A stretch of 64,000 nucleotides of DNA from Trileptium ribeirensis (GCA_030248225.1 JASANE010000408.1:29147-93146); one strand, 5' to 3'; counted from the first letter of the stretch, positions 40,697 through 55,900 are shown. Program-made: numbers and translations. Notes: generated from the letters alone by a model not told the origin.

Positions 40697-43281
40697 TTCT
40701 CATGCTCACAAAGAAGTTGAAATTTTCGCACTTATGCTCCGTGTTCTGTAGCGCGACTGATTTCCTCGAGTTCACTAAAAGGCCATAGTTTTATCATAAG
40801 ATATAATTTTCATGACCTCTTATATTTGAATGAATTTGGCTCACTATGGCCGGTCTGGAATTAATAATCGTTTGCTTTCGTGAACTATCGAATTCGCCCG
40901 TAAATGCTATAAGTTTGAATGAAACGATTGCTAATAATTTAGATGCCAGTAGCTAAAATTGACTTGTGATAAGACTGGCGTAACGAGTCGATACATAAAT
41001 TCTTTAGCTTTCGGGTTGCTGATACTTGCTTCTGAAACCTTGTTTGTGTCGATCAAACAAGAATTCTGCTCTAGCTGTTGAAATCGAACGCGGAACGGGC
41101 ATACGTTTTAGACCTAAACTGGCTCAAATTTACACTTTCAAGTGTGCAGCAAAATATTTCAATATCTGAACTAATAGAACTGACCTAACTACTCTTGATC
41201 TAAACACTGATATACTTTTTAGCTGCGGGAATATTCTCCCGTTAAAATTCAAACAGCGGCGTTCTACTAAAGTTCTCCTTGGATAGATTCTAGGATCAGC
41301 TGACAAAATGTCTTCATTGATCCCTTCAGCCAAATTTTACAGCTAAGTGGGCCAGGTTTTTCTAAGGTATAAATTCTGCTTTACTGATCGTCGCCTTTTT
41401 ACATTCACATGCACAATGCATGTTTTATACTGTCGACACAGAGTTTTACAACTGAATGTCGGGACAAGACTAGGATATTCAAAGAGTCATACTACAGCCA
41501 GTTTCATGTGCCTAAGTTCAAAATAACTCTAGCTTGTACCTTAGACTTGCAATGGATAGAAAACTGGTTAGAACCGGCATCACTACAGAATGTTATGCAA
41601 ATGGGCAGAGCTCATAACTATCAATTGTTCGCCCTGGAACAGACATTTTTATTTGACCTATTAGTTAAAGGTGTTCAGTTGTTAAATTTAAGCTCACGGT
41701 TTTCTTGAGTTTTGAGTTCTTATTCGAGAAAAGGCCTGTTTTAGGTTCCTTTGCCACAACCTAAATTTTCATAGATATTTTGCTCGTGTATCTCAAAGAT
41801 TTCTGTGAGTTTTACTTGTTCACCAACTCTGGTAATTTAATAAAATTGGGTTTTGAACATTTTGTCAGTGGTATTCTGACCAATCTGGGTTTTTAAATCT
41901 ATGAATGTCAGCTAGAACGAGTCCGAATGACGTTTTCTTCAACTTGGTTTCAGCGAGGCGGATGGTAGCATGCCACGGATCTTCCGGAGACAAATAATTT
42001 CACTTATTTTGCCAGTATTAAATTCATCAGCTTAAGTTTGAAGGGACTTACTCAGATTTCTTAGTGTTGGGTTCTGCTTCATTTGACCGATTTAACTCCG
42101 GATCATTTCAAGTTGACCTCATTTCCAGTTCTACCCTAACCCTATTGAAGGGTAACAGAGGATCTTTAGAAAAGAAAAATCCTTAGGACTTAGGTCTTTT
42201 TCGAGATGTGACTAAAAGTTTTACATACTTACCTACGATGGGAGGCATCGGTTTCACTTTCGATTCAACCTAACCTTAGCTGACTCGAAGAAGCATCTTT
42301 TCTAGAAAATGATACACCCTGAACATTCAAAATGAAGAACATATAAGAGATTCCACCGGAAGCTCTCGTACTGGAAGCAGGGTATTGTGAACTCTCATTC
42401 AGATTTAGTTTATACTAGCGATGTTTTACTTGGAGCATTCCTAATTGGTTCGTCACGAAATGTTATCTTCCGAAACATGAATACCAGCTAAATTTAAATA
42501 ACATTTGACCTATTAGTTAATTTCATGAAGGCTGACGAGTTGTTAATTATTTTGTGTCCTATCACTCAATTTTGTTCGGCCACACAGCTTAAAACAACGA
42601 AGCTGCTCAAGAAAATACTGCAAAACATGCCTTCTATAGAATTAGATTAATTAACATGATCAAAATCGACCAACACTTTCAGCTGTGTAGTCTGTTGTTA
42701 TAACCCATAAAGATTAGTGTACGGGCTTTTTATTATGAGGCGGTCAAGTTAAGTTGCATATAAAACTTTCAGTTGCCCAACAGTCTCATGAGGCGCACAT
42801 CATTTCAACATATATAGTCTTTCTGGTCACTCCGGACAACTAGAGGAGTCTTACGTGACCGCAAGGTTTTGCATGACAGTCTGCGTTGACTATGAATTTG
42901 TCCGATAGAGCCATTAATTAAAACATGCACCAAAATTTTAATTCCTTACCGTCGCGTCTGCCAAGACTTGCATTTGCCCAATATTTGAAGTTTACCACGA
43001 TTTGCCTCAGCCAAAAATTAAACTACCCCACCTCATCAACGGTTAAAAATTAAATTTCTACCGGCATAGTATAAATCAAAAACAATAACCACATAAATCA
43101 ATAAACCAGGACACTATAGTCTGTCCTATATAGTTGATAGCCTAGGCTAGACAGATTATCCAAATACAGCTTTAAGGAAAAACGTATATAGCATTCTTCA
43201 CTGAGTTTATCTTGACATTCGGACAAGGCTAAGTCAGCCTGCAGACAACTTATCGCAAACGAGCAATTATTTCGCTCACAG
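40697..43281. other. AT-rich spacer, no gene recognised
   Basis: Only short frames (the longest 41409-41708, 99 codons) with no family similarity. Confidence 0.5.
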
Positions 43282-43494
43282 TTTGTTCCTTATTTTTCTA
43301 ATTCACTTTATATTTGCTCTTACGGATCGCTTTGAACAACAATTACCCATTTCATTTTATTACTACAAAGTACACTATGAGCACTATGTGACATTATCGG
43401 AAACGTTACAATTTATTCACAAAATCCAATACGACTACAACAAAACACGCCACAATTCATATCTTAGGCTATTTTGCATGTCCACATCTACATG
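43282..43494 (+). CDS. Possible host exon, unknown
   Basis: An open stretch between an acceptor-like TTTCGCTCACAG and a donor-like CATG|GTAAGC. It encodes a hydrophobic start (LFLIFLIHFIFAL) and a Tyr/His-rich remainder. No family recognised. The minus strand of the next 250 bases also has a cysteine-rich open frame, so strand is uncertain. Confidence 0.2.
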
Positions 43495-46423
43495 GTAAGC
43501 AAAAATATCTGATGTTCGTTATAACAGGTAATTTCGGAACCAACGAAGACTTCAAACCTTCAAATTTTTCTCCACTTAAATATCGTGTAATGGTCAAACT
43601 CCAAGTGCTATTTAACAATCGGGCTTGGCAAAAGTGAAATGCTTTTTGCTCCGATGGACAATTTTGACAAGTCTGGTAAGTGTAACATTCGAAACATTTG
43701 GTACTCCAAATATACTCAGAAACTTTCAATCATCTTCACTCATTTATAATGTGTCTCAATATTTTTCTTTAATTGTTACACCACGCCCTGACTTTATGCA
43801 AGAGATGCCAGGCGCTACAACGCGATTGACTGTCGATATGCAGTGCTTATAATTTTTATTATATTGAAATTGAAAAAAGAAACGACATACAGCAGTAGTC
43901 TTCAGTTTGAAAATAGCTTTGGCTCAATATTTATTGTCATGAAAATTTGAAGGAGAATTGTGGGCGCCTAAATTCAGCGATACTTTTTGAAGGGCGCATT
44001 AGAACGAACTCTTACGATTCGCATAACGCAGTATAAAGCGATTTAAATCTTGCTGCAGAATTTTCTATTCGTCAAGGAAAATGATTACACTTTTTATATC
44101 TGAGTGCTGTACCCATGACAGGTTTAACTTTATTAACAGAGTTCATGCAAAGTTTACCTCATCGGATCTCTGATAATTGTTTTATATAAATCTATCCTTG
44201 GGCCTTATACGTATCAGTTTGAGATAAATTACTGGTTCACCAACCTAAGGCGGATAGAACGCCTGAACTCCGGTACTAAATGAAAGGCTGTTTGTGAGAT
44301 TCGTAATCACTTTATATTGGCAGATTTATTATCGACGTGTTCTAACAGAAATTTAACTATGTCTTGGCTTGATTAGAATTTAAAACCAAATTTAGGACGT
44401 ACATTGCACTCACTTGCTGTACTTTCTTAACATTCCCAATTTTTTCTAAAGTATGTTTGCTATATGTATATTTTATGGTTCTATATTTTGTCTCGACATT
44501 GTAGTGAAACTACAAGAGGTCACATGACTGTATATTTTGTCCAGGAAATATATAGCGAATATATGCGGCAATACATATATATGTGTTCATGGATCCATGT
44601 CGTAATCACATATGATCGCCATCCACGTCCTTTCGCACATGCGCACACTGTCTTCGAACAAACCAAAAACACATAAAATAACTGCAGTTAATGCAGGCAT
44701 AATACAACAATAAACTGAAGGCGAGCCATAGCAACCCGATGCCTGGCCAGGTTACCATGCATTACTTAGGGGAACCAGCCACTTTGATTGAGAAATTCTC
44801 TTTAGAAGTGTGCATAAATTTGGCCAATTTTAATACCTTTGGCGGGCCCGGCCATTCTCACACACGACATCGTGCGCCAAGATATCCGAAACGTATACCA
44901 CATGATGGCACTGTCGTGGCGAGATCTTTCGCAATGGCAGTAGATCCTGACATGGGTTAACTGCGAAATGGATAGAACATTCCGGCTGTTTTGGTTGGGT
45001 ACACGTCATTCCACAAACTCCTAGGCTACTTGAAGTTTACAAGATGACCGCACATTACGCTGCGGACCGTACAGTTACAGTGTTGTCTAACAAAATCCTA
45101 CCACCGAGATCGGGGATACGAGCCGGTCCCCTGTTTTATACCTGACAGCAACGCCACGAAGGCAACAATTAAGATCGCCGGACATAGGTAAAGCTATGCC
45201 AGACCAAAAAAATATCAAAATCAAAACCAATTAAATATATTAAATAAGCGCTGCTGTTGCTGCTGGTCGGTCAACCCAACCGATTTGCTGGTAAGAAAAT
45301 ACTGACTCACTCGCAGTAGTATAGCTTATGGCCTCACTACCCTTTGTTTAGAACATCCTCTTAATGCCCTCTGGGTCTATGAATTTTCTGATTGGCGATA
45401 AGTAACCTCCTGACAGAATCAATGTTTTGATGCTAGAAGTGTGCGTTTTAGTACCTGATGTTGTGTTATGATTGTTTCTTGCCTGTTGTGCTGTTGTCAT
45501 TGTTGTTGTTGTTGTTGCAACTATATATCCTACAGAGTGTTCGGCTTTCTCTACGACCACTATGGTGCTACAATATGTTAGCTCGGTGCTGACTGTGGTC
45601 TTCCTCTGTGACATATACTATATATATTTTTATTTATATTCTATATATTTTCTTCCCGGTGATCGACTATGACAACTTCGTTAAGTGTGATGCGACGTGC
45701 CCATTTAACAATATATCTGTGATATAAAACCCCGGTGAACAAACTGCGACACGAATACCATAATAGTTTTTTATATATTAAGTTCTTTTTGTCCCTATTC
45801 CGGTATACGTTCAGCTATAAGTGGCGGATCGCCCAATACGCTCTCCTATCGGTTTATAAATTGTGGAACTTTTGTAGATAACGCAATATATACCCCAAAA
45901 TACTTCCAATTTCTTTTGTACGTTCGTGATAATTTATCCGATCAGAATATCAATATCGTCCTGCTCAGAATATTAGTACTGCCCACTTGGCATAAAATTC
46001 ATACACGACCTGGTTTTGCAAATTACAGATTTACACAATGTTTATTCGATCAGCTCACAGAAATTGCCCAAGTTTGGCTACGTTATAATCAACTGATATC
46101 TGTGTAAGCTACTAGATTATTCAGAAATTTGATCGAAAATAGGATAGGCAGCTGTACATAGCAAATGATAGACATACTATTATCATCGTTACTGCGATAT
46201 GAAGATGCCAGACCACCCGCTGTGGCAGTAAGTATATAGCAAACTTAAGGGTTTATGTCAGTGTTGCTAAATATAATGACTATGTCACACAGAAACTAGC
46301 TATCTCAAAGTTTTGACAATGAGAGCGGTACTGGCGGTAGTGTACCGCTAATATCAGATAAAAGCTCTGAACAAATACCCTATGGACGGAACAAAATCAA
46401 GTAAAATTCATATACTACCGAAA
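43495..46423. other. Spacer, no gene recognised
   Basis: AT-rich DNA with short (TTG)n at 45497-45520 and no supported gene. Confidence 0.5.
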
Positions 46424-48249
46424 TATATGTAATAACGGTGACGCAGCTGCATGGCGCAACTTCCTAACACCATGCCCATACGACCCCGGCTATCATAACC
46501 TCAAGGGAGGACCCTAAGTTTTACAATTTAGCCACTTTCCTTGGTCAGACCCAAGAAGTTACGGAGCTTAGCAGGCCGCAGGCGCGCTTCACGGGGTGTG
46601 TTCGGACTTCGCCCGATTGGTTGCGCACGTGTCTAGTAGCTGGGTATGATCACTGAGGTCCCCCAGGGAGGTTGACACCGAAACCTGCTCACAGGTCATA
46701 ATGTCAAACCGATGTTCCCTGTCCTAGTCTAACGGAAGTTGTTTTGTCTAGCGTAATCTAAAGTAAAACGCGTGATAATTTGGGTTTGTTAGAAAAAATT
46801 TGAGTTCTACTGAGTTTATTCTTGGTTGAACACTTTATTCGTTGTAGCCTATGTGGCCCCCACAGGGTTCCGACAAACCCTGAAATGTTTAACGTCGGGC
46901 GACCTATTTTGTAGCGGGGTAAGTTAACTTAGTTAATGTCTAGTGATAGGGTTTTCCTAATAAAATTTGTCTTTTGCTTGAGAGGGACTGTTAAGCCAGT
47001 TAGTTTGACAAGTAATTTGGTGGACCACTCTCGCTGTAATTCCGTATCTATCGTATTGAACAATGGTGGCGAACCGCACATGTCAGGGCTTGGAATGTTC
47101 CCCTCGTCAAGCCGTGGCACGCGGGGTCGGCCCGTCCGTTCGGACGTACTTATTACGCTTAGGTACAAACAACAAGGGACACTTGGGATGATTTTCAACG
47201 TTTTTTTCAAAATATGTACAGTACAGATCGAATACAAGCAAATGAAGCGTTGTACAAACCAAAACCCTGAGCCAGTCGACTTGTCCATTCCCTTGTCCGC
47301 GTCTGGTCGTGGAGCGAGGCGGCGCGAGCGAGTACGTTCCCGGAAATACCGGACCGGAATCTATACCCGAGACGTTCAACTAAGTCCGCTATAACTCGGG
47401 TTATGTGTTTTGGCATGCTTCGAAGTTCGCTCTAGATCGTGCAGGGTTTCCTGCACAAAAATGGGTAGCTCGCCTCCTTTACCCTAAAACTTTAGTCGAA
47501 CGGGCGTGAAACGGGGTACGCGGAAAGGCATGGACCTACGACAAAAACGAGACACAGATGCATTAATAAAAGCGACTACTGTACAGGTTAAAACACGGTG
47601 AAAAATCATCGACTACCTATGGGACAGACAATCGAGTACTGATAATCGTCACACCAAGAGCGAGGTGCCCATAGCGACGTCCAACGATAAATACCTCGTC
47701 CGGTGTGCCGTCTTAGTTCCGTAAATCCTACCTATCAGTCCTACTGAGCCTCTCGTGGCGCTTTGTCCTTAGGCCGGGTTTTACACTAAGCAACACTAAG
47801 TTCCACTTGGCGTCTCCAGCAGTCCAAATTGAGGATCGTGGTTGTTTCCCTTATCTTGATACTTCGTAACCGGTATGTCGATGACTATGCGGCCGGTTTT
47901 GGCAGGAGAGTGTCCAGTGAACCCCCTTATGTCAGCAGGGGACGGAGTTTTACTCATTTTGAAAGGTCGCCCCTGGTTACTATTTCGACAGCCTAAATAG
48001 ACGGGGCACTGGCGGTTGTTGCCTTTGGCGATTTCCTAGGCGACCAAGGCCGGACTTTTAACTGTTCTGACGGGTTGTCATGCCCGTCCCACAACTGGGA
48101 CTCAGTTTCGCCTGGCGTGGGTTGGTACTTTTCTTTTGGGGTTGTTTTGGTTGGTTCCTTTCTTTCTTTTCTTGCTTTGTTTCTTTTGTTTCCTGTGTCG
48201 CCGTTGTCTTTGCCGTCCTCTCTCTATCGTACTCATTTTAAGAGTCTAG

Positions 48250-48322
48250 CACACTGCACGCATCGAAAGTGTACAGTGTCTCGACTGCACTAGCGAAATT
48301 GTGCAGTCGAGTTATCACTAAA
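48250..48322 (-). promoter_or_regulatory. Paired stem-loops in the solo LTR
   Basis: Minus strand GACTGCAC…GTGCAGTC followed by CACTGTAC…GTGCAGTG; stems identical to those at 18786-18842 while the second loop differs completely. Confidence 0.55.
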
Positions 48323-51300
48323 ATTTTAATGAATTTTCTCAGAACTCGATAGTCGAGTGGATAATACGGAAAAATCTGCAGCGGGCTTGAATTCCCCGTG
48401 CAGGATCGAAACTTAACAAGGGAAACTGAAAAAGGAGAGAGAGGAAAACAGCAAAAATCAAAGCGGGGGCATACATAGTACATAGCCTAACGGGCAACCA
48501 GAGAAAAATCAGAAAAACACCCAAACTCAGCGATCAAGTCGCTCTAAATAGAAAAAGGGGTTTTGCACTTGCTCGGTTTGGGGTCAAAACGAATCGCGAG
48601 AGGTCACTATTTTTCTTTGCTACCCGGTTGGTCTAGTGATTTCGTTTTAAACCTTGAGCGTCCTAGCGCGCCTTTGAACACGTGTACGGTGACCGATTGA
48701 GGCGTCCAGCCGGGCTGTCGGTTTATTTTATTGACGGGCAGTTTCCTGCGGGCTATTGTCAAGCTTAACCACGTGTGCGTGTGATATTGAACTCTAGTAA
48801 ACTTTATGGTCTAACCAAGGCGATTTCGCAGTAGCCATTGTCGGCCGTATCCAGTATGAGATTCTAGCAAATAGTATCGTAGGCCTGTCGAGGACTCGGG
48901 TAGTCATGGGTTGATTCCCATACAAGGTTAGTGCTAAACCCTTCATAGTGAGCAAATCGGGTACTGATAAATCGTGCAAAAACATACCTATGTAAATCGC
49001 TCCTTGCGGAGTGCCAATACCTTATGCTCAAGCTGAAATCACTTAGAATGTGCTTAGTCTTTTGTATTCCCCAAATTTGCTTAGCTCAAACTGATAAACG
49101 AATTTTTGGGGGCTTCCTAAAGCCCGACAGAGGCTAGTCCACTGTCCCTATCTGCAACGTCAGTCCGCACTCACGCAGCGGCATGAGTGTCGAACCGTCC
49201 ACTAAGCTGAAAATGTGTAAACCATAACCGTGATTAAAGACAAGCAAGTAAGTCCCTATGGTTTCATTGGTAAATTTTACCGTGGTCTGCTCAGGAAAAT
49301 TCAATTATCCTAACTCAAGAGCAACATATCATGTAAAGCATGGACGAGAAGCGTCCATTTTTGATTTGCCTTACCTAAGCCCACGGGGAATCAGAATGAC
49401 TTCGACTTTCGTGTTCACAACCTAATACTCCCGCGTGCAATCACTCAACCTGCTCGAAACGGAGCTCGACTAAAGGAGGGTTGTCAAGGAACATGTAAAA
49501 GTGCGATCAGCTGACGGGGGAAACTAAGACGTCCTTCGACGGGCGTCTGGTCGAGCTATCGGGGTAAAATTGCGCGACAACCAGTCAAGTAGCAATGATC
49601 TGTTACACTTTGATCTGGGGAAAATAAACCCCCATACGCCTGGATCACCTCCTGACTTACAATATTCGGTCCGGGACGGCAACTGCCGGTCCCCTTCCGC
49701 GAGACGGAAGACGCCTACGCGGGTCCTCCGTCGGCCGAATTCCATTCCAAACTGCCAATCGAAACCAATCGGAAGAAAGCACGGGAAAGCAAACTCGTTG
49801 CGAAATTAAAACAATAAAAACCAAAGCGTCGGAGCCGGTCAGTAGAGTCGACCGAACTCCGCACTGCCGAAGTCGAGCTGATTCCAAGTGACGACGCGGT
49901 AGTCGTCGCTTCAAAATTTTCGCCTATATTGAAGGATAGCGATTTTGTCGCCATCCAATCGGTGATGATCTTTTGACGCCCAATTTTTCGAGTTCAAACC
50001 CGGGCGCCCAATCGAAAAATTCCCAAGATTTTAATTTTGACAGCTATCGTAAACCCTGGGTCCTCTTTAGAGAGAGTCGGCTTCAATCGAAATCGCCGAC
50101 ATCAAATTTGAACCCTCCGAATACTCGGAGGTCGACCATCTGTGAATTTTAGCTTAAATTCCAGCGTAACTTTTAAAATTTCTGTCAGAAATAGATCTGA
50201 AGATCATCACTGAGATCTTTTAAAGCTCTTACCCAATCCTAAATCGCCCGTTATCCCCCCAACTGTTCTACCAAATGGTTGGGTCACCCGTCAAATTTAA
50301 AATTTTGAATCTTCTTTTCTATGTAAAATGCTCGAATTAAGCTGGACATCTGTCCTCATTTCGGGACAGATTTGTCTTCTGGTCCTCATCCATCAAATTT
50401 CCCCCCAGCTAACTCGCTGATTTGAGGTCAAATTCCAGCTATTTAGCGAGTTAACTGCCTCATCCATCACCTAATTAAGCTTATTTAGAGGCCATCTGAG
50501 GCTAAATCTTGCTGCTAAATCCACGGGTAAACGTGCAAACATTGCACGTTTATATGTTGGCTTAAAAGATAAAGCCAAACATTCCTAGCGTTCCAAGCTA
50601 ATGGCTTTTCAAATATCCCGACAGGACGTCTTTGGACGTCCCGAAAGGGGGGAACCGAAGGTGGGAATGAGCTTATCTCGCGGTCGGGGGCTCAGCACAT
50701 TCCCAGGTATCCTTTGACCTATCGGGGGTCCCATTCAGGAACTCTCAGGGCCCACCGGAGGGCCCTAAACCTACCCCCCGTCTTTCCTAGTCCTATGTGT
50801 CCAGTCCGTCCGTAAAACTTATAAATTTAGCGTCGTTTTGTACTTCTTGTCCCTACGTGTCCTGTTTTTGTCATATCCCTATACTATATATATATATATG
50901 TATGTATGTATATACATATCTCTATATCCACACATACATACACTACTCATGAGCACATACACACACTACACATGAGACACACAGGCGACCTGAGCGACAG
51001 AAAGGTCGCTCAAGTTCACACTAGAAACACGCAGAACAACAACAACAACAACAACCACACAGCAACTACATCAACGACAACAAACACAACCACGACGACA
51101 ACAGCAGCGACAACCGACCGAAGAAGTCGGTTAGAGAGAGAGAGAAAAAGGAAAGGAAAGTGAAAAGAAAGCGAAAGAGACGGGGCACGGGAAGGGAGAC
51201 GGGACAGGGGATTTTCAAGGGGCTGGGGCGAAATTCGGTCCCAGGACGAAGAACGGGGCCGAATGATACCAAACACGAAGGGGGTAGACGTAGTGGCGTG

Positions 51301-52516
51301 TCGGGACCCAATTTTGGGTTCCGACGTACATTAGTATACGGGGTTTCAGCGGGCTTTCCCGCGCTAACGGTTGGGCGGAGCGGCGCCCGCCGGGCATCGT
51401 TGAACTTGCCTTGGGGAGGCGATTCAAATGAGGGGTGATTTCGCTGCCTTAACGGCAGCGGTTAGAGAGGCACTAAAATCACGACGGATAGAGAGAGTGT
51501 CGACAGTGGTGGGGGCGCTTTGTCGGCCGTCCCGGGTTAACGGGGCAGCTGACGGAGACCCGCCGGGCATCTTTGGAGATGTCTCGACGTGGTGAATAAA
51601 ATGAGGGGCGATTTGCCTACTTTAGAGTCGGGGGTAAATTTTCGGTTGGTTTGTACCCACTTTCAGTCGGTATGCCAAATTGGGGTCACTTTGACAAGTT
51701 ATAACGGGCTAACGAGAAGTCGGACAAAGACCCGCCGGATATCGTTGTACTCGCCGGGAGCAGGCGAGTAGAATGTGGGGTCGCATGAGCCTATTTATGG
51801 TCAGGGGTCAAACACGGAGTTGGTACAAACTGACGGAATTTTGTGTTGCATTTTCGTGGTGCATTATAAAACAGAGATTTAGGCTATATAGCAACAGGAT
51901 GACTGGTCAGATCGAGACCCGCGTGGCCTCGTCAGATGCCTAAATGGGTATACTACTTGGAAACACGCGTACTTTCAATCACTGCTCCGATGGTTACCAG
52001 AAAGACCAGTTGTTAGTATGGTGGTCAAGCATTTTTGGGCGTCAAAGGATGCTATAAAAGAAAGGTTTTGATACGGTGGGGCGGAAAAATAGACACACCG
52101 AGTCACGAAGATCAAGCAGTACACTTATATATGCATAACTATATTTCCATATAAGCCTATATAAGGTCCACTCGGAACCATGGTCACCAGCCAAACCTAG
52201 CGTAAGTATTGGCCGTTAATTGAAAGTTTACCTGTTTGTCCCTAGGATATTTCGGGAAATCCTCCAGCGACTTGTGATATCTTGGGCTCGTGCGAGAGCC
52301 CTAAAAATTCTCTACCGAAAAGTACTCGGGGCATTTTCGGTAAATCTGAACCGTTGGACAGTTACGGGCCGATAAACAGGCCCGAGGTCCGTTATTTCCG
52401 AATAATCGGAAACTACCGTAACCCATTGATTTCAGCTTACTTTCGCGACCATTAGGCTATAGTTCGCTTGAACCAGGTAAAATTGATAGTCCGGATTTTG
52501 ATTACTTTCCGACCCC

Positions 52517-52950
52517 TTAAATCGTCAGAGGCCTCCTATACCCGGACAGTCTAAATTTTGAAGTTTCAACAAGGGGGTGGGGATACGCAGTCGAGTTCCG
52601 TTCGGGTGTTCTGTCCTGATTAGTTAAGCACTCTCCTACATTCCATGTCCTTCTGAGCTTAACCGAATTATCGAAGCCAGTTTCCTCTAGGCTCACTTGT
52701 ACCTTATCCAAATATGCAATCATAAAGCATATCATACAACGGCGAGTTATATCAATGACAGAAAACATAATAACGATAAAAGGCAAGTGCAATATGGCAA
52801 TAAACAACGCAATTATTTGCAACCATGGCACCCAGGTACCCACGAAAATTTCGTTCCTGTAAACCTTGCCTAGTTCAAATTGAGGCACTTTTAAGCAATT
52901 TTGACGCCGAAATCGTGCGAGAGACGCGTAACGGGCCGGAACGGGCCTGT
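52517..52950 (-). CDS. LTR-encoded two-segment membrane protein ORF (solo LTR copy)
   Basis: The frame is open from the LTR start through about 145 codons, with no ATG before the hydrophobic part; an upstream exon or other start would be needed. VPWLQIIALFIAILHLPFIV, then RRCMICFMIAYLDKVQVS align with VPWVSMIVLLIVV…RTCVLPFVIF…LYLDKPMV of the plus-strand LTRs. Nucleotide divergence is high, yet the hydrophobic layout and the LDK turn are kept. Extends to a soluble tail of ~70 residues. Unknown function. Confidence 0.4.
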
Positions 52951-52958
52951 TACATATA

Positions 52959-55900
52959 TGCTGACTTAGACACACAACGTATTTAGCTTGCTGTACTCAA
53001 TACATATACGAATGGGTTTTTAGTATCTTGTACTGGAACTTCAATTGAGCTACAAATATTGATATCAAAAGTCAGATTTTAGTTCTAATCTTTATTGTTC
53101 GGATATATCTACTGACTGGCACCGCCACCCACTGTACAATTACGAATATAACGATATTTTGCAAAATTGATATTGTATAACGCATTAGTTAAACGAATCA
53201 TAGCCTATATGTTTTAATGCCCCTTACGGTGGTTCGGTTCCAATGCAAACTAATTTTTTCCATTTTTTAATGAAATTGAATACAAAAAAACCATAATCAG
53301 GTGTCAGTGACTTGTTTGCACCTTTCAAAGCTTATAATTTGGTATATATTGTGATTTTGTTAGTTTTCCATGCATTTTGACTATTTAAGTGCAAAACTGT
53401 ATTGCGGTCCTTTGGTCAAAATTCACTTAAGCACCTTTATACACACAAGTTAAGAAAATATTACAAAATCTCATAGTATCCTCGGCTTTTAACCTAATTT
53501 GTAAAGATTTTTGTCAATTTTTTATGAAATTCTGCGTGCTTAAGTAGTGTTCCTGAATTTTCGTCCTAAGTTGATATCACACTTAAACTTAAATCTCGCG
53601 CCTAAATACAAAATCTGCTTCAGTAAATAGTAAGTATTACTCGAGTGAATAAAAATAATAATTAATCCTTTTATCGAATTACTTTATGCTAACCTTTTTC
53701 GAAATTACCCAGGTTTACGTATGATGAAACAATCAGAACTGTTCTTGAATTATCGCATAGCTTAGATATGTCGGCCGAATACAACGAAGAGCACGAAACC
53801 AGGCCTTTGTGACTCGCTAGCTGGCTGGTAGACTTCATAAATGTTTGATTTAGGTTTATCCAAACGTACGGTGAACTGCTATTGTATCTATCGTATTCTC
53901 GTTGATGCGAAAATATGAAGATTTCTATCTGAAAATGTGTCTTATGTTTACATCGCACTTCAACCAAAGATCGCTACTCAGTCGCAAGTTGTAGCAGCAC
54001 CAGCAATACCAACGCGGTTGTAATAAACAATATATAGGCTATTTTACTGTTTCATTGGCTGTATTATTCTTTTGCCAGAAGGAGTTATAGAGGGATTATA
54101 GTGGTTCTGGGAGTTAAACATTATGCCCGGGGTGCAATATCAAATGAAACATGTACTGTGAAAATTTTATCACACCACTTCATCAGTTACCATGTTATAG
54201 ACGAAAGCACCGAAATTATATTAGCCTTTAACGGTAGGAGGTTTTAATTATTGCTGTTGAAAATGCATACAAACAGTTAACAGATAAACGCCTTTGCCAT
54301 TAAGTACGTATCGTTTAAATGTCCGCCTGTCCGCTCCTGAGCTATAGCCATTGTAATAAAACTTTGTATTACATGTAACCGGGAACAATTTTGAGTCTTG
54401 AGGGGGCGAGCTACGATAAAGCACACCTGGGGCAAGCTAAGACAAATCATCTGGGGCAAACAAAGAAAAAAGTCTGAGGCATAGGTGCCCATAAGAGGCA
54501 AAATCAGTTACCCCCACCCTCGGTCGCACCCCGTTCTCAGGTGGTACCTACAGCGCGCGGAAATTTTTAGGTAACTTGGCAAAAATTCGGGATAATGTGG
54601 GTAAAATTGCCAAATCTGCGCGATTTTATGGGGAAACAAACGAAGAACGTGCCTCCAGCTTGATTTCCTGGTGGGGGGCTGCCGTTCGTGCCCGGCTGTT
54701 AACGGCTGCCCGTTGTATTAGGGCAGTAAACCATGATATAGGATAATCTATCTTTACGGCAAAATTTTATTTATTTATGACAATAAATTTTAACATTCCC
54801 TCGTGGTGTGCAGGTATTTGGGAAAAGTTATTGCTCTCTTGCGATAGGCGCTGTTGTGTAACAAGCTCAGTATATGTACAAAAATTTGTAAAATTCACGA
54901 AGCGTAGCAGTTAGAAATTGTAAACACCAAAAGACGCAGCACAAATAGTTATTAAAGGTTGAATTACCTGCAGGGTAAACGAAGCAGTTACGACAAAGAA
55001 AGCTTATTAAATATCACAGGTTTCGGAAGATTTATAGGTGTGGTAGACCTAAGGGTCGGACCCTCACTCACTTAAGACAAGGTACCACCCTTGGGGTTTC
55101 GGAACTGCCCCTCCCACGTCTCGCGCGCCGCGGTAGGTGCCCGGATAGAATAAATAGGGTCAAAATTGGCCCAAATTAGTGTAAAATTGGCAAAAACATA
55201 ACAAACAAAACATAACATGCGCCTAACGTAATGATCATGCACTGTGGACATAATGATCAAGATCGTTTTGCATGTTAGTAAGTTATATTCTGTAATAAAA
55301 ACTTGCACTTTTAGACTAGACGCCTTCACACAGTTAATTTTGGCACAAACCGAATTCAGCTCTTCGAGACGGATAAAAATCAGCTTTATAACCATTGTAA
55401 CAAAAAACTTTTCTATTCTTATGTAACATTCAATGGGCTGAGTCCAATCGTGTCAAATTCAGATTAACTCTTTCGTAGTTCAAAGGTCAAAGGCTTAGGA
55501 TTTTACTTAGATGGATGTAGCTCCTTAACCCACAAGTAAATTGAACTAATTTTAACAGCAATCGACTCAGGTCGTTAATACGATTCGATATGCTGAAATT
55601 ATATCGGGCTGGAGGCTATAGTCGGGAAGATTATATCCAACAAAATTATATTAAATTTTGCGGTAATTGTTATTTGCCCTGCTGTGTCCTTATACGACCG
55701 TTCATTTCAGCCATACTACTATCACAGGCGAGTTATCTGAGGACTATCCACGGTTAAAATCGGAGGTGAATCGGTTTACTATAACCTAGGTCTCCAAACG
55801 TACTAATATTAACATAAAGTATGGCATTGTTTGACCCCTGCTCTAGAACGGGACGAGATATATGCATACCTATGTAATGAAGACGCATAGATTTAAATCC

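Larger units (their letters stand above)
46428..52954 (-). mobile_element. Solo giant LTR (6.53 kb) with 4-bp target duplication
   Basis: On the minus strand it starts TGTAACAGGCCCGTTC and ends CACCGTTATTACA. TATA flanks both sides (46424-46427 and 52955-52958). No primer-binding site, gag or internal sequence adjoins either end, so this is a solo LTR formed by LTR-LTR recombination. All landmarks are present: U3 membrane ORF, ~170-bp units, TACAAAAG promoter, paired stem-loops and tRNA-Pro-like antisense segment. It is clearly diverged from the LTRs at 14112 and 23614. Confidence 0.85.

Noticed and set aside
43469..43852. Cysteine-rich minus-strand frame and overlapping plus-strand frame
   Set aside because: Both strands look equally plausible and neither shows a known domain, so no gene was called.
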